A stretch of 64,000 nucleotides of DNA. Origin: Halorubrum hochsteinianum. Its GTDB lineage: Archaea > Halobacteriota > Halobacteria > Halobacteriales > Haloferacaceae. Made by a program: the position numbers and the translations under genes. The stretch's first letter is position 1, and every line of letters starts with the position of its first letter. The stretch is from assembly GCF_023702125.1 (NCBI RefSeq), contig NZ_CP098415.1, forward strand, positions 124,001 through 188,000, given 5' to 3'. The notes under the pieces are model-generated. The model worked only from the letters and a program-made list of their open reading frames with translations, was not told the DNA's origin and made no database searches. Below, one piece after another: positions 24,889 through 34,066 of this stretch.

Positions 24889-25508
24889 CGGGGACGCTCG
24901 CGGCCGGCGCGACGGCGCTCGCGTCGGTCGGTTCGTCCGCCGCGGGGCTCCCGGCTCCGCCCGTCGCGCAGGTGACCGCCATCGAGGCGAGCCTGTTCGT
25001 CTTCGTGGTGCTGACCGCGCTGTTCACCGCTTTGGCGCGCGACGTGCTCGCCGCGGTGATCATCTTCGGGGCGTACAGCCTCGGGATGGCCGCGCTGTAC
25101 ACGTTCTACCGCGCGCCGGACGTGGCGATGACCGAGGCCGCCATCTCCGCCGGGGTGACCACGGTGCTGCTGCTGCTCACGCTCGCGAAGACGACCCGAC
25201 GCCAGCACGAGGCCGCCTTCGAGTCGGTGAACCTCCCCGCGGCGGGAGCGGTCGGGCTCCTGTTCGGCGGACTGCTGCTCACGATGGGCGACATCCCGGC
25301 GGTCGGCTCCCGGGACGCGCCGATCTGGTCGAACCCGGACGTGAGCCAGTGGTACATCGCGGAGACGTACGCCGAGACCCACGTCGAGAACGCGGTGATG
25401 GCCGTGCTGGCGGCGTTCCGCGGGTTCGACACCTTCGGCGAGGCGGTCGTCGTCTTCGCGGCGGGGATCGCCGCCCTCATCGTCCTCCGTCGGGAGGTGT
25501 TCGCATGA
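24885..25508 (+). CDS. Mrp antiporter MrpA C-terminal/MbhD-type subunit (DUF4040)
   Basis: A 207-residue membrane protein with about six TM helices. It corresponds to the MbhD-like domain (DUF4040) and the linked MrpB-N segment found at the C-terminus of bacterial MrpA. The key pattern is AAVIIFGAYSLGMAALYTFYRAPDVAMTEAAISAGVTTVLLL. A lumenal loop (about 128-165) includes HVENAVMAVLAAFRGFDTFGEAVV, the MbhE-like part. In haloarchaea this part of MrpA is a separate gene. It overlaps both neighbours by four bases. Confidence 0.85.
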   Translation: MTGTLAAGATALASVGSSAAGLPAPPVAQVTAIEASLFVFVVLTALFTALARDVLAAVIIFGAYSLGMAALYTFYRAPDVAMTEAAISAGVTTVLLLLTLAKTTRRQHEAAFESVNLPAAGAVGLLFGGLLLTMGDIPAVGSRDAPIWSNPDVSQWYIAETYAETHVENAVMAVLAAFRGFDTFGEAVVVFAAGIAALIVLRREVFA

Positions 25509-26188
25509 GCGGTTCCGACGCCGACGACGGGTTCGACCGCGACCGGCCGCCGCGAACCGGCGGTCGCCTCGACTCGGACCGCCGGCAGGGCACGCCGTAC
25601 ACGGAGAGCCAGGTCATCATGCCGACGGTGAAGATCGTCGCGCCGTTCGCGTTCACCTACGGGCTGTTCGTCACCTTCCACGGCGGTAGCTCGCCGGGCG
25701 GCGGGTTCCAGGGCGGCGCGATCGTCGCCGCGGTCGTGTTCATGATCGCGTTCGCGTTCGGCATCGAGGCCACCCGCCAGTGGCTCGCGAACACGGTGGT
25801 CGTCGGACTGGCGGTCGGCGGCGCGCTCGTGTTCGCCGGGATCGGACTGGTCCCGGTGGCGCTCGGCGGCGCGTTCCTCCAGTACGAACGGCTCCCGATC
25901 CCCGACCCGGTCAAGTACGGGATGGAGGGCGTCGAGATCCTCGGGATCGGGACCATCGTCGCCGGCGTCCTCATGGGGCTGTTCTTCGTCCTCGCGAACG
26001 GCTTCAGCGACGCCGGGGGATTCGCCGACGCCGACGCGTTCGCCGACGAGACCGGCGGCCCCGGCACCGACGACCCGGGCGACGGCCCGACCGCCGGCCC
26101 GACCGACGGGGCCGGATCGGCTGACGAGGCCGGCTCTGCCGACGCCGGCGCGCAGGGACCGGCCGCGACCGACGGGGGTGAGCGGTGA
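25505..26188 (+). CDS. mnhB: Mrp antiporter subunit B
   Basis: A 227-residue membrane protein with an MnhB domain (residues about 35-165, four TM helices). Seen are the start of the domain SQVIMPTVKIVAPFAFTYGLFVTFHGGSSPGGGFQGGAIVAA and the later EGVEILGIGTIVAGVLMGL. The 30-residue N-terminal and 55-residue C-terminal extensions are hydrophilic and Asp/Gly/Ala-rich, probably lying outside the membrane. The four-base overlap (ATGA) with the preceding gene places it in the Mrp operon. Confidence 0.93.
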   Translation: MSGSDADDGFDRDRPPRTGGRLDSDRRQGTPYTESQVIMPTVKIVAPFAFTYGLFVTFHGGSSPGGGFQGGAIVAAVVFMIAFAFGIEATRQWLANTVVVGLAVGGALVFAGIGLVPVALGGAFLQYERLPIPDPVKYGMEGVEILGIGTIVAGVLMGLFFVLANGFSDAGGFADADAFADETGGPGTDDPGDGPTAGPTDGAGSADEAGSADAGAQGPAATDGGER

Positions 26189-26697
26189 TGATCGCGCTCG
26201 CCGCGGCCGGCGGTGCCGTCGAGATACTCGCGACGAGACACGCGTACGTCGCGTTCGCGCTGCTGCTCTGTATCGGACTCTACATGATGATTGCCAACCC
26301 CAACCTCGTGAAGAAGATCATCGGACTCAACCTGTTCCAGACGGCGATCTTCCTGCTGTTCATCGCCTCGGCGTACGTTGACGGCGGGGCGATCCCGATC
26401 GTTCCGACCGGCGGCCCCGACGGCGGCCTGTACGTCAGCCCGCTCCCGCACGTCCTCGTGCTCACCGCCATCGTCGTGGGCGTGAGCCTCACGGCGGTCG
26501 CGCTCGCGCTGTGTATCCGGATATACGACGAGTACGGCACGCTACGGACCGACACCCTCCGGGAGCTGCTCCGCGACGAGGGATCGATCCCCTCGGCGGG
26601 GTCGGGCGACGCCGGCTCCGAGACGCCGAGCGCGTCGGCGGCGGCGCTCGGCCCCGGCGAGACGGGCGACGCGACCGGGGGTGACGGCGATGACTGA
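26188..26697 (+). CDS. mnhC: Mrp antiporter subunit C (NuoK-like)
   Basis: A 169-residue NuoK/MrpC protein with three TM helices in residues about 8-110 and a hydrophilic tail. The family signature GLYMMIANPNLVKKIIGLNLFQTAIFLLFI and the conserved PHVLVLTAIVVGVSLTAVALALCIRIYDEYG are clear. The ATG at 26188 shares its A with the previous stop (TGATG); a GTG one codon earlier would serve equally. The next gene starts 8 bases before this stop. Confidence 0.92.
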   Translation: MIALAAAGGAVEILATRHAYVAFALLLCIGLYMMIANPNLVKKIIGLNLFQTAIFLLFIASAYVDGGAIPIVPTGGPDGGLYVSPLPHVLVLTAIVVGVSLTAVALALCIRIYDEYGTLRTDTLRELLRDEGSIPSAGSGDAGSETPSASAAALGPGETGDATGGDGDD

Positions 26698-28297
26698 CGT
26701 GCTCCTGCCGCTCGCGGTCGTCGCCCCCATCGTCGCGGCGACGCTGCCGCTGGCGCTCGGACTGCGGTACGACCGGATCGGGTGGCCGGTCGCGGCGGTC
26801 GGAGCGACGGTCACGGCCGGTATCGCAGCCGCGATCGCCGCGGAGACGGTGATAAACGGCCCGTTCAGCCACGCGCTGGGGGGCTTCCTCCCCCCGATCG
26901 GGATCGAACTCGTCGCAGACCGGCTGTCGGTGGCGGTGCTGCTGCTCGTGGCCGCGGTGTCGGTCGCGACGCTCGCGTTCGCGCGAGTCGCCGGCCCGCA
27001 CGAGAACCCGTTCTACAGCGCGTACCTCCTGCTGGTCGGCGGGCTGGTCGGCATGGTCCTCACCGGCGACCTGTTCAACCTGTTCGTCTTCCTGGAGATC
27101 ACCGGGCTGACGACGTACGCGCTCATCGCCTCGGACCGCTCCGGCGCGAGCGCGTACGCCTCACTGAAGTACCTCGTCGTCGGGACCGTCGGCGCGTCGC
27201 TGTACCTGCTCGGCGTCGGCTACGTCTTCCTCGCGACGGGGACGCTGAACATGCTCGACGTTCAGGCGCAGATCGTCGCGCAGGCCGGCTACGGCGACCC
27301 GCTGGTCCGCGCGGGCTACGCGTTCATCGCGACCGGACTCGCGCTGAAGATCGCTCTGTTCCCCGTCCACTCCTGGCAGCCGGACGCCTACCAGCGCGCG
27401 CCCGACTCGGTCACGACGGTCGTCGCGGCGCTGGTCTCGACGGCGAGCGCATACGCGCTGATCCGCGTGACCTACACCGTGTTCACGGTCGACTTCTTCG
27501 CGGCCAACGAGGGGATCGCGACGGCGCTGCTCGTCGTCTCGACCGTCTCGATCGTCGCCGGCTCCGCGCTCGCCGCGATGCAGTCGAACCTCAAACGGAT
27601 GTTCGCGTACTCCTCGGTCGCGCAGTTCGGCATGATCGGCGCGGCGGTCGCGCTCGCGAACGAGACGGCGCTGCTCGGCGGGATCGTCCACCTGATCGGC
27701 CACGGGCTGGTGAAGTTCGGCCTCTTTTTGGGGATCGGGCTGCTCGCGCTCGGCTACGGGACCCGGCGGATCGAGAACCTCGCGAGCGCTGCGCGCGCGG
27801 CCCCGTACACGTCGGGCGCGCTCGCGGTCCTCGGGCTCGTCCTCGTCGGGATCCCGCCCTCGATCGGCTTCCTCGGCAAGTGGTACATCGGCGTCGGGGC
27901 GGTCGACGCCGGCCTCGCCGGCGGCGGCGCGGTCGGGATCGCGGTCGCGGCGGCGATATTCGTCAGCACGCTGTTCACGCTGTCGTACGTCGCGCGGATG
28001 ATAGAGCGGTTCTACTTCGCCGGTGCCGGGCTCCCCGGCGACCACGGCGACGCGGACGACGCCGACGGCCACGGGGACGCGGCCGCGACCGACGGCGGGG
28101 AGTCGCCCGCCCGGACCGCGAGCGGCCTCCCCGCGCCCGTCGCCGGCGCGCCGCGCTCGTCGCTCGTCCCCGACCGGGTGCCGACGGCGTCGCTGGTCGC
28201 GCTCGTCCTCGCGGCGTTCGCGGCGGTCGCGCTCGGCTTCGGCGGCTTCGCGCTCGCTGAGTGGTTCGACCCCTTCCTCACGGAGGCCTTCGCATGA
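26690..28297 (+). CDS. mnhD: Mrp antiporter subunit D (NuoN-like proton channel)
   Basis: A 535-residue proton-translocating subunit of the NuoL/M/N superfamily with about 14 TM helices. Visible are FLEITGLTTYALIASD with the conserved Glu of TM5, ALKIALFPVHSWQPDAYQRAPDSVT with the channel Lys and His, and SNLKRMFAYSSVAQFG. Before the last helix is a hydrophilic loop (about residues 446-495) rich in Asp, Gly and Ala. The start was set at ATG 26690, overlapping mnhC by 8 bases. Together with the next two genes it makes three NuoN-type channels in the operon. Confidence 0.93.
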   Translation: MTDVLLPLAVVAPIVAATLPLALGLRYDRIGWPVAAVGATVTAGIAAAIAAETVINGPFSHALGGFLPPIGIELVADRLSVAVLLLVAAVSVATLAFARVAGPHENPFYSAYLLLVGGLVGMVLTGDLFNLFVFLEITGLTTYALIASDRSGASAYASLKYLVVGTVGASLYLLGVGYVFLATGTLNMLDVQAQIVAQAGYGDPLVRAGYAFIATGLALKIALFPVHSWQPDAYQRAPDSVTTVVAALVSTASAYALIRVTYTVFTVDFFAANEGIATALLVVSTVSIVAGSALAAMQSNLKRMFAYSSVAQFGMIGAAVALANETALLGGIVHLIGHGLVKFGLFLGIGLLALGYGTRRIENLASAARAAPYTSGALAVLGLVLVGIPPSIGFLGKWYIGVGAVDAGLAGGGAVGIAVAAAIFVSTLFTLSYVARMIERFYFAGAGLPGDHGDADDADGHGDAAATDGGESPARTASGLPAPVAGAPRSSLVPDRVPTASLVALVLAAFAAVALGFGGFALAEWFDPFLTEAFA

Positions 28298-30486
28298 CTG
28301 ACGTCGTACTACAGGACCCACGACCCCTACTGGCGGTTCTCGTCTCGTTCGTCGCGGCGATCCTCATCGTCGCGTCGTACCGCTCTCCGAACGTCCGCGA
28401 GGGGTGGACGCTCGTCGCGTCGCTCGCGAAGTTCGGGATCGTCGCGTCGATGCTCCCGGCGGTCCTCGACGGGGCCGTCTTCGAGTACTCGCACGGGGCG
28501 TTCCTGCCCGGGATCGGGACGCCGATCGAGTTCGTCCTGCGGGCGGACGCGCTCGGGATGCTGTTCGCGTTCCTCGCGAGCGGGCTGTGGATCGTCACCT
28601 CCTTCTACAGCATCGGCTACATGCGCGGGCTGGACGAGCCGAACCAGACCCGCTACTTCGCCGCGTTCGCGGTGTCGCTGTCGACGACGATGGGGATCGC
28701 GTTCGCGGGCAACCTCGTGACGATCTTCGTCTTCTACGAGCTGCTGTCGATCGCGACGTACCCGCTCGTCGCGCACGACGAGACGGCGGAGGCGCGCTCC
28801 GCGGGCCGCAAGTACCTCGCGTACACGATGTTCGGCGGCGGCGTCCTCGTCTTGGCGGGGACCGCCCTCGTCTACCTGCTCGCGGGATCGGTCGCGTTCA
28901 CGCCCGGCGGCATCGCCGAACTCGCGAACGCCGACCCCGGGCTGGCGATGCTCGCGTTCCTCCTGCTCGCCGTCGGCTTCGGCGTCAAGGCGGGGATCAT
29001 GCCGCTCCACCAGTGGCTCCCGGAGGCGATGGTCGCGCCGACGCCGGTCTCCGGCCTGCTCCACGCGGTCGCGGTCGTCAAGTCCGGCGCGTTCGGCGTC
29101 TCGCGGGTCGTCCTCGACGTGTTCGGCCCGGAGCTCGTCTTCGACCTCTCGCTGCCGTTCGGCTTCACCGCCGGGCTCGTGCTCTCGACGATCGGGGCGG
29201 TCACGCTCACCGCGGCCTCCCTCATCGCCCTGCGGAAGGACCACCTGAAGCGACGGCTGGCCTACTCGACGATCAGCCAGCTGAGCTACATCATCCTCGG
29301 GCTCGGCCTGTTCGGCTGGTACGGGCTGGTCGGGGCGCTCTTACACATCCCGGCGCACGCGTTCATGAAGCTCACCCTGTTCTTCTGTGCGGGCAACATC
29401 CACGCCGAGACCCACACCGACTACATCTCGCAGATGGCGGGGATCGGCAAGCGGATGCCGCTCACAATGGGGGCGTTCACCGTCGCCTCGCTGGGGATGG
29501 CGGGGATCCCGCTGCTCGCCGGCTTCGTCAGCAAGTACTACATGCTGATCGGCGGGGTTCGGATGGGCGCACAGCTCACCCCGGTCGCGTACTACCTCGT
29601 CGGCGCGCTGCTACTCTCCGGCGTGCTCAACATCGCGTACTTCTGGCCGGTGATCTACACCGCGTTCTTCGAGGCCGAGGACGCCCACGACGCGAAGCCG
29701 CTCGTCGACTTCCCGCTCGGCGGCGAGTCGCGGTCGATCGTCGCGGCGACGGACGGTCGCGGCGCACCCGACGACGTCGCGACGGACGGTCGCGGCGCAC
29801 CCGACGACGCCGCGACCGACGGCGGCCGGGCGGGTGACGAGGACGACGAGAGCGCCGGCGACGCCGACGACCTCGACGACGTCATCGACGACGCGGACGC
29901 GGGCGACGGGGGCGACTCCTCGCCCGACGCCGCGGACGGAGTCGACGAGTCCGAGGTCCCGGACGCCGACCTCGACGACCTGCCGACCGACGAGGACGGT
30001 GTCGTCCGGCCGGACTTCGACACGAGCGAGCGCGACTTCTCGGAGCCGGCCGAACGGGTCGACACGGGCGACTACGCCGTCGACCAGAAGCCCTCCGACG
30101 CCGACGTGCCGTTCGGTCCCGGGCGCGCCGACGCGCCCGACGAGCCCTCGGACGACATCGCCGGAGCCGACCGCGCGGCCGACGAGACTGCCGCCGACGA
30201 GACCGCCGCCGACCGCGGCGACGCTGACGCTCACGTCGACGACGCGCACGGCGACGATGCCCACGACGACCATCACCACGGCGGGCCGCCGGCGGGCGGG
30301 TGGGAGCACATCGCCAGTCTCGACGCCCTCCGCGGGCGCGAGTCGACGTGGTTCACGCTCGGCCCGATCCTCACCGTGATGAGCCTCGCGGTGCTGCTCG
30401 GCGTGGTCCCCCACGACATGGGCTTCCTGGAGCTGATCGAGCTCATCGTCGACACGCGGCTCCCCGAGGAGGTGATGCGGCCATGA
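28294..30486 (+). CDS. Second NuoL/N-type proton channel of the Mrp operon, with acidic insert
   Basis: A 730-residue membrane protein of the MrpA/MrpD family. The core carries VFYELLSIATYPLVAHDET, GVKAGIMPLHQWLPEAMVAPTPVSGLLHAVAVVKSG and KDHLKRRLAYSTISQLSYI. Between the penultimate helix (YFWPVIYTAFFEAE, ending near residue 465) and the last helix (near residue 690-715) is an insert of about 210 residues that is very Asp-rich and ends in a His-rich patch (HDDHHHGG). This is far longer than the matching loop of bacterial subunits. The insert begins with a tandemly duplicated 30-base unit (about 29752-29811). It overlaps both neighbours by four bases. Confidence 0.88.
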   Translation: MTDVVLQDPRPLLAVLVSFVAAILIVASYRSPNVREGWTLVASLAKFGIVASMLPAVLDGAVFEYSHGAFLPGIGTPIEFVLRADALGMLFAFLASGLWIVTSFYSIGYMRGLDEPNQTRYFAAFAVSLSTTMGIAFAGNLVTIFVFYELLSIATYPLVAHDETAEARSAGRKYLAYTMFGGGVLVLAGTALVYLLAGSVAFTPGGIAELANADPGLAMLAFLLLAVGFGVKAGIMPLHQWLPEAMVAPTPVSGLLHAVAVVKSGAFGVSRVVLDVFGPELVFDLSLPFGFTAGLVLSTIGAVTLTAASLIALRKDHLKRRLAYSTISQLSYIILGLGLFGWYGLVGALLHIPAHAFMKLTLFFCAGNIHAETHTDYISQMAGIGKRMPLTMGAFTVASLGMAGIPLLAGFVSKYYMLIGGVRMGAQLTPVAYYLVGALLLSGVLNIAYFWPVIYTAFFEAEDAHDAKPLVDFPLGGESRSIVAATDGRGAPDDVATDGRGAPDDAATDGGRAGDEDDESAGDADDLDDVIDDADAGDGGDSSPDAADGVDESEVPDADLDDLPTDEDGVVRPDFDTSERDFSEPAERVDTGDYAVDQKPSDADVPFGPGRADAPDEPSDDIAGADRAADETAADETAADRGDADAHVDDAHGDDAHDDHHHGGPPAGGWEHIASLDALRGRESTWFTLGPILTVMSLAVLLGVVPHDMGFLELIELIVDTRLPEEVMRP
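29752..29811 (+). repeat. 30-bp tandem duplication inside the Mrp subunit insert
   Basis: Two nearly identical 30-base units with the core GACGGTCGCGGCGCACCCGA (each codes for ATDGRGAPDD). A third, partial unit (ATDGGRAGDE) follows. The duplication keeps the frame. Confidence 0.75.
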
Positions 30487-32282
30487 GCGCGTCGGCCGGC
30501 CTCCTCGCCTCGATTCCGCCCTACGTCCTGATCGCGTTCGCGGCGCTCGCGGTGCTGGCGCTGCCGCTGCGGTCGGGGCACGCGGTCGCCGCGCTGGCGA
30601 CGGCGTTCACCTTCGCGCAGGCGGTGCTGCTCGGCGACGGCGGGACGGGCGCGCACCTCGCGACGCAGTTCCTCGGGTTCGACGTGGTGTTCTTCAACGT
30701 CGACCAGTTCTCCCTGCTGATGGGCGTCGTCGTCGGGTTCCTCGCGACGGCCGCGGTGCTGTACGCCTACGGCAGCGAGGCCCCGACGTGGATGACCGCG
30801 TTCGCATTGCTGTACGTCGCCACGACGCTGGGGACCATCTACGCCGGCGACTGGCTCACCCTGGTCTTCTTCTGGGAGCTGACGGCCGTCACCTCGACGC
30901 TGCTCGTCTGGCAGCACGGCGGGGCGGCGGTGCGGGCCGGCTACCGGTACGCGCTGTTCCACGGCACCGGCGGGACGGTCCTGCTCGCGGCGGTCGTCGT
31001 CCATGGCGCGTCGATGCTCGGTAGTGTGCCCGCGGGCGAGATATTCCTGTTCTCGTCGACGACCGGGATCCACGCGTCCGCGACGGTCCTCGCGGCGGTC
31101 GGCATCGGGGTCAACTGCGGATTCATCTTCCTCCACAGCTGGCTGCCGGACACCTACCCGCGCCCGCACGTCGCGGCGTCGGTGTTCCTCTCCGTGTTCA
31201 CGACGAAGACCGCCGCCTACGTGATGTACCGCGCGTTCCCGGAGGGGGGCATGTGGCTCGCGTACCTCGGCGGGTTCATGGCCGTCTACGGCGCGTTCTT
31301 CGCGCTGCTCCAGTACGACCCGCGGCGGCTGCTGTCGTACCACATTCAGGCCCAGCTCGGCTACATGCTCGCCGGGTTCGGGCTGGCGACGTACGTGGGC
31401 GAGTTCGCCGTGGTCGGCGGGTTCGCGCACCTGTTCAACAACGTCCTCTACAAGAGCCTGCTGTTCATGGCCGTCGGGGTCGTGATCTACCGGACCGGCG
31501 TCGAGGACATCCGCGACATGGGCGGGCTCTGGCGGGTGATGCCCGTCACGTTCCTCGTGTACCTCGTCGGCGCGGCCTCCATTACCGCGGTGCCCGGGTT
31601 CAACGGGTTCATCTCGAAGGGGATGGTGATCGACTCCGCCCACGAGGTCCACAACTTCGAACTGCTGTTCGGCGAGGGGCTGCTCTGGTGGCTGCTCATC
31701 CTCGGCGGCGTGGGCACGTTCATGTCGTTCATCAAGCTCGGCTACTACGTGTTCTTCCACGGGTCCGCGACGCTGTCACCGGACGACGCCACCCCGTTCC
31801 AGACCGGCGGGATGGTGCTGGCGGCGGGGGCGTGCGTCTTCTTCGGCGTGTTCTACACCCAGCTCATCGAGCTGATGCCGTTCACCGACCTGATCCTCAG
31901 CAAGGAAGTCTACTTCAAGCCGTACAGCCAGAGCCACCTGACCGAGAGCGCCGCGCTGCTCGTCGCCGGCTTCGTCGGCTTCTTCTCGCTGAAGCGGCCG
32001 CTCGGCTGGCTCGCCCACCGGATGCCCGACGTCGACGCCGTCCTCTTCCCGGCGGCGTTCTACCTCGGCCGCGGCTCGGTGTGGGGCGTCACGGAGCTGT
32101 GGGCCGCCGTCGACCGTGCGACGATGGCGGTCGCCGGCGCGGCCATGCGGACCGCCTCCGACCCGCGTGAGGTGCTCTCCCGAGCCGGCGTCGACGTCGA
32201 GATTCGGGCCGGGATCGGCCGGAGCGTCCTGTTCCTCACGCTGGCGGCCGGGATCGCGCTGTTCGCGTTCCTGCTGGCCTGA
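30483..32282 (+). CDS. Third NuoL/N-type proton channel of the Mrp operon
   Basis: A 599-residue membrane protein with about 14 TM helices. Family elements: FFWELTAVTSTLLVWQ with the TM5 Glu, VGIGVNCGFIFLHSWLPDTYPRPHVAASVFLSVFTTKTAAY with the channel Lys in TTKTA, and DPRRLLSYHIQAQLGYM. The C-terminal domain (about 520-599) is an extra amphipathic stretch with a final TM helix. It overlaps the previous gene by four bases and is the last gene of the operon. The Mrp complex exports Na+ in exchange for protons, important in brines. Confidence 0.9.
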   Translation: MSASAGLLASIPPYVLIAFAALAVLALPLRSGHAVAALATAFTFAQAVLLGDGGTGAHLATQFLGFDVVFFNVDQFSLLMGVVVGFLATAAVLYAYGSEAPTWMTAFALLYVATTLGTIYAGDWLTLVFFWELTAVTSTLLVWQHGGAAVRAGYRYALFHGTGGTVLLAAVVVHGASMLGSVPAGEIFLFSSTTGIHASATVLAAVGIGVNCGFIFLHSWLPDTYPRPHVAASVFLSVFTTKTAAYVMYRAFPEGGMWLAYLGGFMAVYGAFFALLQYDPRRLLSYHIQAQLGYMLAGFGLATYVGEFAVVGGFAHLFNNVLYKSLLFMAVGVVIYRTGVEDIRDMGGLWRVMPVTFLVYLVGAASITAVPGFNGFISKGMVIDSAHEVHNFELLFGEGLLWWLLILGGVGTFMSFIKLGYYVFFHGSATLSPDDATPFQTGGMVLAAGACVFFGVFYTQLIELMPFTDLILSKEVYFKPYSQSHLTESAALLVAGFVGFFSLKRPLGWLAHRMPDVDAVLFPAAFYLGRGSVWGVTELWAAVDRATMAVAGAAMRTASDPREVLSRAGVDVEIRAGIGRSVLFLTLAAGIALFAFLLA

Positions 32283-32322
32283 CGCGGGGCGGCGGGTCCA
32301 GTCGCGGGCGGCCCGCTCGTTT

Positions 32323-32676
32323 TCAGTCGTCGTCGACGCGTCTGGCCCGCTCGCTGAGCGTGAGGAACGCCACGGTCCCGACGAACGCGACCGTAAATCC
32401 GAGGACCGAGCCGTCGCCGGCCCCGGTGTAGTGCGCGAACAGCAGCGGACTCGTGGACACGCCGAACAGGCCGACCCCGTACCCCAATCGGTCGACTCGG
32501 TCGTCGAACCGCGGCGCTTCCGCGAGCAGCGAGAGGTCGAACGCGACGTGGAAGTACGTCACTCCGGCGTAGATTGCGGCCGTGCCGGCCGACACGGGAA
32601 CGGACGAGACGAGGCGGTGAACGCCGAGACCGACGAGGAGGCCGACGCCGGCCGCGACGAGGAGGGCGCGTTTCAC
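32323..32676 (-). CDS. Small membrane protein, unknown
   Basis: A 117-residue membrane protein that I do not recognise. It has about four hydrophobic segments (near residues 3-20, 25-42, 58-78 and 85-105) and a charged tail ERARRVDDD. The frame is open further upstream to 32817, overlapping the next gene. I chose the GTG at 32676 (VKRALLVAAGVG) because a TATA-like gtttttcc (32699-32707, minus strand) lies about 25-30 nt before it. It converges on the end of the Mrp operon. Confidence 0.6.
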   Translation of the reverse strand: MKRALLVAAGVGLLVGLGVHRLVSSVPVSAGTAAIYAGVTYFHVAFDLSLLAEAPRFDDRVDRLGYGVGLFGVSTSPLLFAHYTGAGDGSVLGFTVAFVGTVAFLTLSERARRVDDD

Positions 32677-32783
32677 GGCCGTCCGGTTCGACGCCGGTCG
32701 GAAAAACCCGGCGTCGGCGAGGGAACGTTCGCGGAGGGGTTCCGTGCGGTGAGGGAGCGCTCGGAGGGTGGACGCCCGCGGCG

Positions 32784-33136
32784 TCAGTGCTCCTCGTACG
32801 CGAGGTTCATCATCCACTGGGAGAAGGCGTCGGCCTGCGCGTCGACCTCCTCCTCGCCGATGAACGGCGAGAGCATGTCTCCGGCCATCAGAAGCGAGAA
32901 GTCGAGATCGCGCGGGGCCGGCTCCAGGTAGTAGGTGTTGTGCCCCTCGTAGACTGTGTCCTCGCGCCGGATGACGCCGGCCTCCTCTAAGCTCTCCGCG
33001 ATGCGGCTCCCCTTCCGCGAGGAGACGTCCAACTCCTTCCAGAAGTCGCTTTGGTGGATCCCGCCGGTCTCGCGGATGAGTTCGAGGCCGGCGCGCTCGT
33101 CCGCCGACAGGTCGGACTCGATTTCGGACCGCTCAT
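32784..33136 (-). pseudogene. Winged-helix transcriptional regulator with disrupted start
   Basis: The minus-strand frame codes for a helix-turn-helix regulator: SADERAGLELIRETGGIHQSDFWKEL, then SSRKGSRIAESLEEAGVIRRE (recognition helix and wing) and a C-terminal FSLLMAGDMLSPFIGEEEVD. The upstream part of the domain is open in this frame back to a TGA near 33141, with no ATG, GTG or TTG until the TTG at 33032, which would remove half of the wHTH. An ATG at 33136 lies about 25 nt after a TATA-like gttttaag (33158-33166), but in another frame. Loss of one GAGC from a GAGCGAGC would explain this. Either a frameshift, a sequencing error or an unusual start. Confidence 0.65.
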
Positions 33137-33228
33137 AGTTTCACACGCCTCCCGAATCGCTTAAAACTGGCTTTCCGCACGGAGACTTCGATCCCGCCGC
33201 GCCGGCTCGCTCCGGTTCGCGCCCCGCC

Positions 33229-33999
33229 TCACTCGCCGGCGAGCGCGAAGTCGGCCGGCAGCGACACCGGCTCGGTCGGCGTCTCGCAGGGCGGGCCGTC
33301 GGCGTACGCGACCTCGGAATCGTCGCCCGTTCGGACGCTGGTGAACGACCGCGTGCCGAAGTCGTCGCCGTGGAGGCAGGCGTCGTACTCGTGGTCCGCG
33401 AGGATCTCGCTCGCGCGGTCGAGCCACGACGCCCCGGACTCGCCGGGCTCGGGGACGAGGGCGGCCGCGACCCGTCTGGCGCTGTCGGCGCGCTCCTCGC
33501 CGAACTCCCGCCGCCGCTCGGGAATCGCGAACCGCTCCGCGCCGTTCACCACGCCGCCGACGTTGCCCACGACGTGGACGCCGGGATCGAGCCGGGTGAC
33601 GACGAGGCGGCCGTCGTACGTCAGCAGGAACGCCGCCCGGTCGTCCGCGAGGACGAGGTTGAACCCGTCGTACGCGCGCTCGTTGAGGTCGTCCTCGACC
33701 GTTCGCACCGCCTCCTCGGCGGAGTCGGCCGTCAGGCAGTCGCGGACGAGCAGCCCGCGGGAGCGGTCGCCCTCGCCGTCGGCATCGAGCCACCGGTTCG
33801 TGACGGCGACGACGAGTCCGCCCTCGGCGACGCCGATCCACGTACCGCCGGCCTCGGCGTCGCGCGGTGCCAGGTACCGGGCGTTCTCGCCCCGGAGGGC
33901 GGGCGGTTCGCTCGGGCGGTCGAGCGCCTCGTCGCGGGTCGCCGCGAGCGCGACGGGCGCGTCACCGAACGTCCGCCACGCGAGGGTCAGGGTACACAC
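33229..33999 (-). CDS. NRDE family protein (TANGO2-like)
   Basis: A 256-residue protein of the NRDE/TANGO2 family, named after the Asn-Arg-Asp-Glu motif; here the corresponding residues are ATRDEALDRPSEPP. Also seen are GTWIGVAEGG, VAVTNR, SRGLLVRDCL, DGFNLVLADDRAAFLLTYDGR and HVVGN. The function is uncertain; eukaryotic TANGO2 acts in lipid or heme handling. The start was placed at the GTG 33999 because the family begins Met-Cys and this gives MCTLTLAW; the longer frame from 34035 adds 12 residues unlike relatives. It is divergent from gdh. Confidence 0.88.
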   Translation of the reverse strand: MCTLTLAWRTFGDAPVALAATRDEALDRPSEPPALRGENARYLAPRDAEAGGTWIGVAEGGLVVAVTNRWLDADGEGDRSRGLLVRDCLTADSAEEAVRTVEDDLNERAYDGFNLVLADDRAAFLLTYDGRLVVTRLDPGVHVVGNVGGVVNGAERFAIPERRREFGEERADSARRVAAALVPEPGESGASWLDRASEILADHEYDACLHGDDFGTRSFTSVRTGDDSEVAYADGPPCETPTEPVSLPADFALAGE

Positions 34000-34066
34000 G
34001 GCGTCCGATACGCGCGACCGGCATGAAAACGCCACGGAGGATCGGGCGCTACCGTTTACTCACAAT

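Noticed and set aside
32784-33032. TTG 33032 as the normal start of the wHTH gene
   Set aside because: It would cut the winged-helix domain in half, whereas the upstream codons continue the domain in frame and a TATA box lies at the right distance from the ATG at 33136.
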